64,000 bases of DNA from Stenopsyche tienmushanensis. Lineage: Eukaryota > Arthropoda > Insecta > Trichoptera > Stenopsychidae. The translations under genes and the position numbers were made by a program. The notes under the pieces were generated by a model. The model saw only the letters and a list, made by a program, of their open reading frames with translations. It did no database searches and was not told the origin of the DNA. Of the stretch, positions 37,291 to 49,200 are shown piece by piece. The DNA is taken from assembly GCA_008973525.1 (NCBI GenBank), contig WACJ01000404.1, forward strand, positions 992,001 through 1,056,000, given 5' to 3'. Numbering within the stretch: the stretch's first letter is position 1; each line of letters starts with the position of its first letter.

Positions 37291-37712
37291 TGTAGCGTGG
37301 GAAATTTACCATCCCCAAGTAGTAGCGCTGTTAACAGCGACATCTTCCATCTCTTTTCAGGTGCAATGTGTTATTTTAACAGCGCCATCTCTTGTGGCCC
37401 TGCTAAAACATTGCAACTGTATACCAACCAATAGCTTCTTCCGCGTGCACCATTACCGGTTGGGTAGTAACGCGCAGGAGGCGGGAGTCAAGAGAGTCGT
37501 CGGTTAGCCTTGACTGCGGGAGGTCGTCCTTCCTGCAGCCAAATCTCTCTCTCGTGTGGAATAAATATTTATTTATAGAAGAGAGTCTTTCTATTCATCG
37601 CCCGTATATTTTCATCAATTCCAGCAAAATCACGGCTCGATAGAAGAACGGACCCGTGCGTTAGCGCGTCCGGGGACTCTGCCCCCGAGAGCGCTCCCAC
37701 CTCAACGTTACA
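37291..37712 (+). mobile_element. Full-length solo LTR (copy D), 422 bp
   Basis: The element begins TGTAGCGTGG and ends CAACGTTACA, so it has the TG...CA ends typical of long terminal repeats. The flanking four bases are GCAC on the left and GTAC on the right, a possible target duplication with one mismatch. Inside are a 45-base unit repeated in tandem (AACAGCGACATCTTCC from 37,333 and AACAGCGCCATCTC from 37,378), an AATAAA at 37,560-37,565 and a TATA-like TATTTATAG just after it. Five other partial copies occur at 13.5, 19.4, 27.2 and 54.6-55.1 kb. No gag, pol or primer-binding site flanks it, so it is a solo LTR, which normally forms by recombination between the two ends of an LTR retrotransposon. 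The superfamily (Gypsy or BEL) cannot be decided without an interior. Confidence 0.7.
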
Positions 37713-38044
37713 GTACAAAATTATTTGTATAACACGAAATCATCTGAGTATTCATTGCTTAGGTTATTTGAATTGTACCATGATCATAAACGATATTTTA
37801 TTTTGTCATTCTCTGTTTATTGACAAGTTATAGACAAGACAAACACTCAATATAAAAACCCTCCATATGTTTTTTCTGTAAGAATTAATCAATAATTCTA
37901 CAATATTTTTAATTAGTAAATCCTCAAGTTTTAATACCAATGTTATATTTAGTCGTGTATGCATAATATTTATATTTAACGCATTTTTGCCAATTTCTTC
38001 TCCAACATAACATATCACTCGATAAGTCCGCAGGATGACGCAGG
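37713..38044. other. AT-rich DNA, nothing recognised
   Basis: A short plain stretch between the solo LTR and the next mariner. The 85-codon reverse frame at 37,806-38,063 has no recognisable motif. Confidence 0.45.
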
Positions 38045-38372
38045 AGTAAAGAAGAACCATCAATAACGAATATTATATGATGCAACAATCGCAAAATTGC
38101 ATTTTGAATTGCTTCCTGATCTATCGTATTCTCCGGATCTGGCTCCCAGCGACTATCTGTTTGCAGACCTAATCAAAATATCCAGGAAAAGAGATTTAGC
38201 TCCAATGAAAAAGTAATGGCCAAAACTGAAGCCTATTTTGAGACCAAAAGATAAATCGTTCTACAAAAAATGAATTGAAATGTAGGAGAGGCATTAAAAT
38301 GAATGTATTACTCTTGAAGATGACTTTGTTGATGAATAAAGTTGTTTTTTAATCATCCTACGAACTTATTGA
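38045..38372 (+). pseudogene. Mariner transposase C-terminal remnant (irritans-like)
   Basis: After a short upstream piece (CAATAACGAATATTATATGA, shared with the copy at 50.15 kb) there is a deletion. The frame then gives LHFELLPD followed by LSYSPDLAPSDYLFADLIKI near 38,099-38,175, the region of the third catalytic aspartate, which is intact. A lysine- and glutamate-rich C-terminal part with frameshifts follows. The right terminal repeat, CATCCTACGAACTTATTGA, ends at 38,372. No left terminal repeat was seen. The first two catalytic residues are absent, so it is inactive. Confidence 0.75.
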
Positions 38373-39399
38373 GTCAAGAACTAGAAAATGATGATGAAAA
38401 TCAACAGCATATTGACTGATGGTAATGTTAGCGAAATAGAATATATAATAATATTAATACAAATTTATATAATTTATATCTAAAATTAAATATATTGACT
38501 TCCATTTTCATATGCTTTTCATCAAGAGAAATTTGTTGGAGACATGAGTATCATATTTGCCAGATCGCGAATTTGGTGACGCACTTCGTCTTTTGGCGGA
38601 TATTCTTCTTGTAAGATGAGCACTTTTGGCGGTGTTTTATAACTTTATCTCAACATTGCATAAAATTTGATTATGGCAGATATAGTCGTATTAAGCCTCA
38701 AAAGTAAAGGGTATCTGCCCTACTTGAGAAAAGCGCTTAATCTACTTGAGAAAGTACTCGCTAAGTGAGGGCCGCGGTCTGGAACAGCCCCAGAACAGCC
38801 TCCCTCGCGGTCGTTACCGAACCAACTATTGAGAGTGAAGCAATAAGCAAAAAGGTTTATAGGCAAACTGGAATAGGAAAACCGACTTCAAAAAAAAGAA
38901 CCGCATAAATCCCCTAAATCTCATCGCCAACTTTTTAAAACAACGATTATATACCATACGCAGTGACCTAATAAGGCTCCGAGCGCAACCCACCCCTTGG
39001 GAGTGGGCCGGAAATATTATGAACTTGTGCCGATCACAATTTATATATATATTGAATTATTTTAACAAAGCGCTTTTTAATACGACGTTTTAAAATTTAA
39101 TATAAAAATTCTGCAAGGACTTCTATAATCGTTTTTTTACATGGGCTCCGTCATTGAGTGTAAATGTAATTGCTACTCCTACATCATATTTTTTTATAAA
39201 ATGTTGCTAAACAGCTTTATGATAGGCATTCCTGGAAAATTATCTTAATGTCTCATTATTTTTACAATAAATAATATGAACTTTAATCCAGGTACAACCT
39301 GTAAAAACATTTTAGAAAGACAAACGAGATACATTCTGATTCATTAGTATAAAATTCAACATGTATAGTATTTTTATTTTTGAAAAATGGCACCAATTT
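38373..39399. other. AT-rich DNA with a GC-richer patch
   Basis: The patch at about 38,690-39,010 is richer in G and C but contains no recognisable frame or repeat partner. Confidence 0.4.
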
Positions 39400-40850
39400 T
39401 ATATTTCTTCTTCAAATTTAAGCTTAAAGCATAAGGGTCCATCAAATTATAGTCTTCTACATAACATAAGACAAAGTCCCTAATAAGCTCACCGTCTTAT
39501 ACTCGTACATTATGTTCAACTCCAAAGTAATCCTATCATCTGTATCCTGTAAAGACATTAAGATACTGGGATGTACTTAATTTATTTGTGGCAACCAAAA
39601 AATCTGCCAAATATTTAATAAAATGCGATTTCACAATAAATGATGATTAGAATGATACAAACTCGATATTAACACAAATTTGTTTATATTATCCGAATTC
39701 GCTCGCTCTTCATTCTGATGATATTTTCCATTGAAGGTGAGGTATAATTGAGACAATTTCAACTTTGTTGACAGCTGCTCGGAATAGGAATTTTGAACTT
39801 TTATCGAAGCACTGGCGCAGATTCTTCAACCATGAAATACGACTTCTATCTTAGAAATAAGCATTGTATCTTCCCCCAAATTATTTGTTGCAGAAGCTGG
39901 TATTTTTCTCCCCGAATGATTTTCCCAAAGCAATCAGATGCTTGTTAAGATCTCAGTATATTTGCACTTTTCTTTAGATGACTGTTTCATTCGGTACTTT
40001 GTGGATATTGTCAACATCCTCTTGTAAGCCTCAATACTCAATTTGTTAAAAATCAACATTTCCGTTTCATAAAATAAAATTGGGAAGATAACTTGATAAT
40101 TGTAACCTCATTAAACCTAAATTTATTTCAAAATATAGTTGGATTGGTTAAATAAAAAAATCATTATGTCCCACGATCCCTTCTTAATCTGTTTGGAAAA
40201 TGAACGCCTAAGATTAAATGAAGATAATAAAACACAGCAGATCTGCTGAAGATATTCATTTACTAATCTTGAAGAATATGAGCCACTTTGCAGAGAGATG
40301 AGGTCTTCTTCCAATGGTGTCAGATCCCAAATCCACACACGTTACAATATATTTAAATATTATTTTTCGTATCCAGATACATGATCACAAATATTGATTG
40401 ATATTTGGCGGTCAATTAATCATCCAATATAGTTCTTGCATTATAATGATTACTGCTTTCTTTACATACCTTGTGTGAATCATTTATCATTATAAGAAAG
40501 CCCCGTTCACTGACGACATATTCTGCCATAAACTTGTGTCTTGGGCTTCTTCCTTCTAATAAAAGAAACCCAGTCATTCAGAATATTGATAGGCAAGCGA
40601 AATTGAGATGATTGACAAAGATAATAGATGTTTCATCGTACATGTCCATGTCCTCCCAATTTGACCTAATAGCTTCGAAGCCTGAGATTTGATTCCAAAA
40701 TCCATTTTATTTCTCAAAATAATGACTAATGACTTCATAAGTGGTGATTGACTTACAACTTGTAAAATTTTGTTTATAAAAGGATCTATCGAGCCCTGTA
40801 GTATATATTAAATGCCATAAGATGTCCCATGAGGTTTGTATCGATATTAG
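39400..40850 (-). pseudogene. Minus-strand coding-like traces, part 2 (unrecognised)
   Basis: Read on the reverse strand, this stretch gives a series of open segments in changing frames with protein-like composition. Examples are IDPFINKILQVVSQSPLMKS and FGIKSQASKLLGQIGR (about 40,630-40,800), DLTPLEEDLISLQSG (about 40,290-40,340), EMLIFNKLSIEAYKRMLTIS and KYRMKQSSKEKCKYTEIL (about 39,940-40,065), and PYALSLNLKKKYKIGAIFQK (about 39,385-39,445). Single stops and frame changes separate them. The amphipathic, leucine-rich segments recall helical repeat proteins, but that is only an impression. I do not recognise the protein. It may belong with the traces at 44.2-46.3 kb as one decayed gene, or be an unknown transposon. 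Confidence 0.35.
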
Positions 40851-42189
40851 TAAGCCATAAATGAAATATCACGAATACCTTCCAATTATTTAATTTGGAT
40901 AGTTTAAGATGAGAATTTGTACGAGCTTTTAATCAAATTAATTAAAATTAACTCTCAAGGCGCATATATAAAAACCATATTTCATTCATGTATATAAAAA
41001 ATAGGTGATAGAATAAGTCTACGTATCAAAACGATGGAATTTCAAACAATAAATACGCCGATGTATATAAATAGTACGCGTTTAAGTCGTAAAATCGAAA
41101 TCCAGTATCGACGCGTTGCTTGCAATTTTGTTCTAAAAATATCAATTGACATCTATCGAGAGTTCTACTAAATTATTTAAAGAAACCCGAAATATATTAT
41201 TAAGCATAGTTCCAGAAGTTTTTCTTTACTTACTCGCTCAAAATTGTAGAAGCAGTCCGCAGAGGGTCTTACCTGAAAAAGAGAAAGAGTTTGCATTAAA
41301 CTATTTTTTCGTCTTATTTGTATTCTTTTAAACGAAAAACTCTCCAAAAAAAGAGCTCTTTATCCGAGCTACTCGTATCTCATTTTCTTCAATCTTAAAG
41401 TTGAAGATTCATCTCAGCTCTGCTGACGGGGATAATTTTTCATGCATTTTAAAATTTATCCCAAGTTAAATAAGTTCGGCAAACTGTCGGCCACGTTTAT
41501 TACACAATGATGCTAAGCAGTAAGGAGTGGATGGGATGGTCTCGAGTTTGGCAAGTCAATAAAATTTGCAATGATGAACCGAGTTTGCAACACCGATATG
41601 CAATTACTCGTTGCAGGATAGACAGGCTTTGCAACAATGAACACAAAAAAGAAGTGAAAATTAGTCGGCCCGAGGCAAGTAAAAGATGCTGTCGGGCTTT
41701 CAATTACTTGTGGTGGTGCCAAAGTAAGTCTTTAAAGAATAAATTGAGCTAGTTTTAAACTTCTTATTTTTGCTGATATTCAGTTTTCAGCCAGCGACTC
41801 GTTACTTTAGTCTTTTAAATCTGAAAGACATTGAACTACACCTTTATAAGCACAATTAACAATCTTTTTCTAGACGATGCCTTCCCGTTACAATATTACA
41901 AAGTTGCGCAAATCCATTCTTAAATAACGATTTATACCAATTTTAAAAACGCATAATAAATTAAATTGATTAATACTTTTGATTGAAGCAGTATTTCTTC
42001 AATAATCAATTTTCTGCTTCAATCTCATCATTTTTTTGTTTGCCATTTCATTGAAGTGCAAATAAAAATAATCTCAAGTTGGTTTTTATTTTTATTTTAT
42101 ATGTAAAATTAAGTTTTTCTTTATGTTTCATAGACATTTCTTATAAATCGACGATTGTATCCAAGCAAATCAAATTTTAAAATTTACAT
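40851..42189. other. AT-rich DNA, nothing recognised
   Basis: Three overlapping frames at 41,500-41,752 on both strands mark a low-stop patch without recognisable content. Confidence 0.4.
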
Positions 42190-42531
42190 TCTCGTCGAAA
42201 TCTGGACGCTTGGAAACAGTGGTGTAACTACTAATTGGCGAGCTTAGGCAACATCTAGGGTGAAGTAACCGTTCAATCTATGTATACATATATGTTTTTC
42301 AAATTGTTTTATTAACCTTTCCCAACCGGTGATGTATTTACTACACCTCGACTCTAATAATGGGATATCGATATGAAATATAATAGATACGGGGTTCAGA
42401 ATTTTTGTATTCCTCCGTAATATAATTACCAATCACATCAAAGTATTATAATATATAGATATTCATCTGCAGCGACGGAAATAAATAATTTGTCGGTAAA
42501 TCGGGAATTTTGCGAGTTTTAGTCCGTGTCT
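42190..42531 (-). repeat. Dispersed repeat, inverted partner of 4,590-4,957
   Basis: This is the reverse-strand counterpart of the repeat at 4.59-4.96 kb, with landmarks TGATGTATTTACTACACCTC, ATTTTTGTATTCCTCCGTAA and ATTCATCTGCAGCGACGG. It abuts the hAT transposase tail that starts at about 42,535. Confidence 0.7.
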
Positions 42532-42735
42532 CAGCAGAAAGGAATTTTATCAGTCACATTGATGGTATTATACGAAAATGGGGGCTCACGTGGTCATCAG
42601 CTCGAACTAGCATTTAAATATCTAATGACGATACCTCCAACAAGTATGAAGGCTGAGCGTACATTTTCAGCAGCAAGTTGCCTAGCTACCAAAATCAGAT
42701 CCAGACTAAATGACGAAACACTCGATTTTTAATTT
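42526..42735 (+). pseudogene. hAT transposase C-terminal dimerisation region
   Basis: The frame reads LYENGGSRGHQLELAFKYL, then MTIPPTSMKAERTFSAAS, then ATKIRSRLNDETLDF. This is the characteristic C-terminal dimerisation region of hAT-superfamily transposases, in which a PPTS-x-E-R-x-F-S-A-A motif is followed by TKIRSRL and L-CFLR. Here the protein stops at TAA right after LDF, before the usual CFLR end. The DNA-binding and catalytic RNase H-like parts are absent upstream, where the dispersed repeat starts. A full protein of this type has about 600 residues, so only about 55 recognisable ones remain. Confidence 0.85.
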
Positions 42736-42834
42736 GAATGCATATAATATAAATCTCCAATAAAACACACAATTTTTCATGTTTTCTGCTTCATCTACAG
42801 CATTTTTTATTTATTTAAAGTGTTTGACACAGAC

Positions 42835-42985
42835 GTGGTAGGACAAAATAGCTTAAACGTTACGAAAAGTGAAACGCTTCCCCATCCTCGACTCCAGACT
42901 CATACATACGCCACGCCACGCCATCTCTATAGTAACAGACCACCAGTGCACTAATGCAATGTCAATTTATTTACATAATTCCAAT
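42835..42985 (+). repeat. Dispersed repeat R1, copy 3
   Basis: GGTAGGACAAAATAGCTTAA and TTACGAAAAGTGAAACGCTT match the R1 copies at 14.64 kb and 53.88 kb (reverse). A CGCCACGCCACGCCATCTCT block follows in the expected position. It lies about 100 bases after the hAT tail, so R1 could also be hAT-related here. Confidence 0.55.
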
Positions 42986-44199
42986 CAGATTCAATATTCA
43001 GAATCAAATTAATTTGATTTTTGGCATTATGAAGTCAATCAGTTTAAATATTTTCAGCTCCAATTGAAGCATCAATTGTTTGCATGAAAACCACTAGATT
43101 ATTAAAAACGTGAATGGCCACATTTTCAATGTATTCAGCATTATTTTTGTATATTAATATTTTGCCTGTATTAAATTTGTTACAATTTGTATTTTGACGG
43201 TATATTTTCAGTGTGGAGCGCAAAATGTTTGTTCGAAAATTCGAAAAATTTTAATGAAAATTCACATCCCCAAATTCGGCTACGAGTATCCATCAAGTTG
43301 TTCACATTTCACATTTTGCCATCACCTTTGTTTGATATTGGATGTGAACAAGGTGGATCGACCGAAGGTGAGATTAAGGTAGTAAATTAAAGTCTTCTCT
43401 ACGCATCAAATCGTCTCTCTTTCTCCAGCGCCATTACTTTCACTCGCTCCCTCTGCTCTGGCTCGAGACAATATTGAATTCTAAAGTTACATCCATTAAA
43501 ATTTTATTAGTACTTGAATATTTTATTTTTACTCAATTTTTGCGATAAAATTTTATTTATTACAAACATATAGCCTTGGGCAGGGACTCCTTCATTTTTA
43601 CGTCTATTAAATGACAAATTGGAGTTTGATATTACTTTTGTTGCCTTTAAAACGTTTTATCGATTCTGGACGTTGATACAATTCTAATGATCGACATTAT
43701 CGAAAAAAAATACACCATTTGGTACGAATACACAAATTTGGCACACTTATCTACCAACCATAAAGAACAGAACTAATCGCTTTAAATATATATGAAATTA
43801 TAATGTAAAACAATTATTTTACGCTGCTATTATACTAAGTTTGTTATTTAATTTCTTAGTGCAATATATTTCATTTAATAGACTGCTATTTGACTACCAA
43901 CTCCTTGCGAAAAAAATACGATTGTCATTATCATTATCGATTAAATAAATTAAGGGATCATCTCTCTGTACAACGTCAAATAAAAAAAAGACCAAAAAAG
44001 ACAAATTTGAAATTGAATATTTTTTTCTTTTTGAAGAAATTTTTAGTACTTAAAACTTATTTTACAGGAAAAAAAATCAATTTTAAAACAGACGATGGAT
44101 ATAGCAGACGTCAAGTTTTTTTTTTCAAGCAGGGCTTGAAAACTAACAATGCCACTAAAGTCATTAAACGAAGTTAACGGAGAAAAGCTAACGGTAAAC
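42986..44199. other. AT-rich DNA with a weak exon-like segment
   Basis: At 43,212-43,367 a segment of 156 bases is preceded by TATATTTTCAG and followed by GTGAGA, which fits splice acceptor and donor patterns, and two frames are open through it. There is no protein match to support it. The rest is plain AT-rich DNA, including the 95-codon frame at 43,890-44,177. Confidence 0.3.
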
Positions 44200-45086
44200 A
44201 GACGTAAATATTAGTTGCAAACATTTGAATTGGAAACTTATAGTAAAAGGATATCCCTTAGTCAGGACGTACCTCAGAAAATAACAATGACCTGTTAAAA
44301 TGTATGGTTGAATAATATCCTCGATAGATCATCAAAGAAACCCATTGATCTAGGTATTTATTATAACAATGTCTTAAGCTGAAATTTCATCATATGATAT
44401 TCTTATTGATTTAAAATCAAAATGTATTGAAAATCGACAAATTCATTGCATTACATTATTTTTGTCATCAATTTAGCCAACTCTTCGTGGTTTTCGAAAT
44501 ATTCATGGTTTTTTACTCTTTCATACATACTTTTCTTTAAAACATTAATTTGATTATGTGTCTACTATTGTATGGTACCCATCCAGTAGACTTGTATAGA
44601 CGTTTACTACTTTAATTATTATATGTTCTTGTAAAATATTTTTATTGGCTATATCTAAAAATATATGATCGCAAGTTTCAACTTCAGTCATGTTATTGTT
44701 GACTGTTTATGAATTGATAAGAATCACAATTATATGTACAATGCATAAATATTATGATGAGTTTATAGAAAAATGCTCATTTAATCACTTGCCTTTCAAA
44801 TGAAATATATCATAGATTTAGTTGTATAGCATATATTTGTCTTAATAGAAACAAAGCCTTTATAACGAAATGAAGGAAAATTTCTCCAAGAAATGTAATG
44901 TTTCAATGACAAATATTTGAGAAACAAACTAAGGCGTTCAAAGGTTAAGAATGAAGAAATACTCGAAAATGCTAAGAGGGAGTTTTTATTTAAATCGCTG
45001 TTTGTAAGATGACAAGCCTTTGAGGCTAATCTTTTTGCGCGAGCACATATTTTTGAAAGCCTTCCTTTTTTTTTTGGGGAGCGCAA
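44200..45086 (-). pseudogene. Minus-strand coding-like traces, part 1b (unrecognised)
   Basis: Reverse-strand open pieces in different frames include NMTEVETCDHIFLDIANKNI, then IIIKVVNVYTSLLDGYHTIV (about 44,555-44,690), KNHEYFENHEELAKLMTKIM (about 44,455-44,520), and YLDQWVSLMIYRGYYSTIHF ending near VRPD (about 44,265-44,360). A further open frame covers 44,796-45,086. The pieces have mixed charge and helical patterns unlike the lysine-, asparagine- and isoleucine-rich chance frames elsewhere in the window. No family was recognised. Confidence 0.3.
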
Positions 45087-45420
45087 TTAGAAACAGACCT
45101 CGAAATGCTGGTTCGCGATTTTCTCGAAAAGGCTACAAACAAGGGAAAACTCTAGGTGTGTGGTGGTGGTGTTTCCTCCGAGGAGAATTCTCCACCATTC
45201 TAAAATAATTAGCGTCGTGCTCTCTCACCCCTCGACTACGCCCTTTTGGCTTCTTCGTCCCACACTCATTTCGACTTTTCAACCACGGCCAAGCTTGGCT
45301 CAACCCATACTTATAATCACAATTAATATTTATCATACTCTCATAACGTTAACCTATTCCAATTTATTTATTAAACACACTTACTCCTCATTTTGATAAT
45401 CACCCTTATATTTATGGCTT

Positions 45421-46270
45421 TCAGCTTATATGGATCAATGTTATGTAATGTGGAGATTCATCGAGGAGATCAAGTTCGAAGTGGTCGGATAACATGTAAC
45501 AGTGATACGACAAGTAATCACTAAGAGTTGATGAACTAAATTTTATAAATCTTCCGTTGATCACTGAGTGATACATTCTGAAAAATATCATGATTAAGAA
45601 AGGATCATAATCAACTGGGAAATATGAATTTATTGTTAAATAACAGTTAAATAATCTCTTACAAACATGCTTTACTACAGTTATTTGCTCATAATCATTA
45701 TTGTTTTCTTCTAACAACATCATGCATTGCTTATGAAAAGAAAGGACCTTTTTAATGGTTTTGACAGCTAATTTTCGTACAAGAATAGCTTCTAAGTCAT
45801 TTTCTTCAGACATAGTATGACATACCAAATCCAGCAGCATTTCATTTCTTAAGGGGTCTTAAACAAAATTTGAATATCATCTACAATACATCAACATCCA
45901 CAATGCTTCCAAGATGGGTACATGACTATTTTCTTTGATCATATATTGAATACCATTTCATAACTGATGTGATCGTCAATAATTTTCAACTCAAACTTTT
46001 TCAGATTTTTATATAAACACAGCAAAAATTTCGAAATAAAAAAATATCACATTGCTTCATGATCACCAAACTACTTCAAGAGAGATGTCTTCATTTTTTA
46101 CTTCATTCTAATATCTAGCAAATTTAAGCATTCCATTTTCTAATGCATGTCTTTAGAAATCGCTTCCACAGAACACCCAAAATGAAAGTTCCATCTTCAA
46201 TTGACATTCTTCTCATCATAGGATCCGTATATGAAGTTAAAATTCCTCTAAGTATCCTCATTTTTTAATT
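45421..46270 (-). pseudogene. Minus-strand coding-like traces, part 1a (unrecognised)
   Basis: The longest reading frame of the window lies here: 139 codons on the reverse strand from a methionine at 45,840 to TAA at 45,421. It contains LLDLVCHTMSEENDLEAILV, VKTIKKVLSFHKQCMMLLEE and YHCYMLSDHFELDLLDES. Upstream, 46,128-46,265 in reverse also reads openly as MRILRGILTSYTDPMMRRMS followed by FILGVLWKRFLKTCIRKW. Between them, pieces such as PILEALWMLMYCR appear with frame changes and stops. The long alpha-helical stretches could be an ARM/HEAT-type scaffold, but no signature proves it. It could be an exon of a living gene (the 139-codon part) or part of a decayed one. Confidence 0.4.
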
Positions 46271-49200
46271 GCAATTATTTATCATTTAATGATGAATTTA
46301 GCATTCAGATGTGTTTGTAAAAATTAGCCCAAACTGTTATTTCTATACAAAAGTGTGAGATACATTCAATCGTCGCACTTGGCAGCTATTCCTGCTGATT
46401 TGGATTTATCCACGCCTGATATCGAGCAGATTAAATTAAATTTGATGCAAATCAGGTTGAAATTGAATTTAAACTTATTGAATTTTTTGTATCGTTATTT
46501 CTTCATAAGTTTTAATGTATCCCATGTAGTGAAATATAAATTGCTTATTTATGTATGGATAGACTTTTGAGGAAGAAATTTCAATAAGAGAACGAGTCGT
46601 TATATATTTCAACCAATACAAATTGAATTAATAAAAAACTACTTTACATATTCGTCAACAAATATCTAGAAAAAACTTTGCGAGAAATTCCTTATTTGAA
46701 TACATCTCGAAAATATTTTTCAATACGAAACTTACCGAGAAAAAAGACATAATCCAGAATATTCCCGGATACTCATCTTGACAGAAAACAAAATTTTGCC
46801 ATCAATCAGTTGAAATTTTGGAGCTTGTGTGCGGTGCTAATTCTAAATTTGGCAAAGTAGCGTGTGATATGAGTTTTGTCAAAACCAATTTTCCAAAACG
46901 ATTCTCATCTCAGTCGTCACGTTGTTAAGGTGAAGTCTTCGTCACCAATAGATGCCCATACTAATTGAACTAATAACTTGCTTGATGGCAGCTGAAATTT
47001 GGCGAGATAACTTACTTCGGCAGAACCCTGCCTCATCAAACTTCATCGTCATCTGTCGATTCTTGTTAACCTTACATAATAACCCGTCCACAAATCGTTG
47101 CACTCAGCCTCAGTTATTTATAGCCTAATGTAAACTTAGTCCATTACTAACTATACACGAGCAAAATTAATCTTAATAACGGCCAACTTGTCATGGTCTC
47201 TTAAGGATAAGACGGTAAATTTCGAAGATCCTTCGATCCCGTTTTCATTCAAATGAAAATCGATACGATTTGGGTGGGAGAGTAGGAGGAAAGGTGAGTA
47301 AATATAGAAATTTGTTTTCCAGCGTCTAATATTCGTTAAAAATGAAAATTGATACCGTAGATTTAATCAACTTTATTGCTTCTTTCTTCGCCCGAAAAAT
47401 GTACGAGGTATTCAGAATAAAAGCAAAATACTTGGAATGCCTACAATACAGAATGGTTACGAAATTCTTTTATGCTAATTTAATATTATGAAGGTAATTT
47501 TATTTCCTAAAAATATTTTCTATACATTTTAGTCAAAAATTAAAAATAAAACGCAGCTCAATTTATTAACAATACAAAATATTAAGGGTACCAAAAATTG
47601 ACCCATTATTTATAACACATCATCCAAATAAATTTGTAGGATTTTTTGGAGAAATAACGAAAAAATAACGTTTATGTAAAAAAATCCTACATATATATTG
47701 AGTGATATGTAGTTTTAACCTTCTTAATGTGTCTTGTCTTATATCGGATGTAGACAATATTTGTGCGAGTCTAGTCACTTATAAGATGCGTTTCACAACT
47801 TTATTTGTCTGGCCTTATTATTTATTGTCAAGTCTGGGTATTTCTTTTTTTTTCAGATCCAATAAATCAGGTGGAACTTGGGCCGATACGATCAATTGAA
47901 AATAGTCCAGGATTCAGCATCTAATCCATTATACCAATACTTGCTTAAACCATCAAAAGATATCAATTGTGACTCACATAATCTATATAAAAGAAAGGCT
48001 GATAAACATACAGACTTCTTTATAGATAGGACAATGTTTATATTCCGTAATTGAACTGAAAGAACTCATATGCTTTGAAATTTAATCCTTCACAAAAAAC
48101 AGTATAAAACAATTTAATTTCGTATTCTATTTCTATATCAACAAGAATTTTATCTATAAAATAATACATTCGTTTCTGATACTCTCATCATATTAAATGT
48201 AGAATGTTAATAGCATATATGCATGTATAAGAGCAAAAAATTTAGTATTAACATTAAGCTTTAGTCCATTGCTGTACATAGATATTTGAAGCTATTATGA
48301 AAATCATAATAAATTAATATCGAACAAAAACACAAAATACGTTCCATGAATACACTTATTTCTGCTGGAAAAAATTCAATTTTCCATGAGAAAATTGAAT
48401 ACATCCTCATCCTGATCGTATGGAAAATAAAGGATATTAGAAATTGTTGGAACAACTATCGATTGTGAAGTCTACTGCTAGTCGCTTTATATTTATATAA
48501 TAGATAGTTCCTTTGAGAAAGCATTTTATTTTTCCTATTACGCTATGAAGTCTCACAAAACCATCTTAATGATACAATAATGCAATCATTATTTATCTCT
48601 CAGATTACCATATTCATGACAGATGAAATGAGAAGTTTTTTAAATTTAAAATACTGTTTATATCCACATCAAGGTAAGCCACACAGTTCGCAAGCCAAAT
48701 CCGGCCTATAGTTAGCTTTAGGTTTATTTTAGTTAGGAATATTGAGATTTCAAAGTTCAATATAACTGAGGAATTATTCATTATGATTAGTTTACTTGAT
48801 ACTAATACAGAATATTTTCATATAGTTTGGGTCAATTAAAAAAGCTGAGTAAATTAAAAGTTATAAGAAGATCAAAAATATTTAAGTGATATAATGATAT
48901 TTAATATTTTTTAAAAAACTTTGTCATTGATCCTATACCATCTTCTCTAATCAGGTTTCTTGATTTTTTTTAGAGAATCTCTTACTAATTGACCTAAATC
49001 TTGCACCCTTTAAAATTTGTATTAAGTTCCACATGTTTTTAATGAAAATTTAGCATACAATTATTTCTGTTTAATACCTATAGCTTTAATATAATATATA
49101 TTTAGATAAAATTATGACATGCGTTCCAAAAAAATTTAGAACTTAATTATATGCAAATATAATATATTATTTTTTTTAAATAAAGTACCCAGAAAACATA

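Noticed and set aside
42217..42230. CAGTGGTGTAACTA read as an hAT terminal inverted repeat
   Set aside because: Homology with the 4.9-kb copy continues about 30 bases past this point, so it is not the element boundary.
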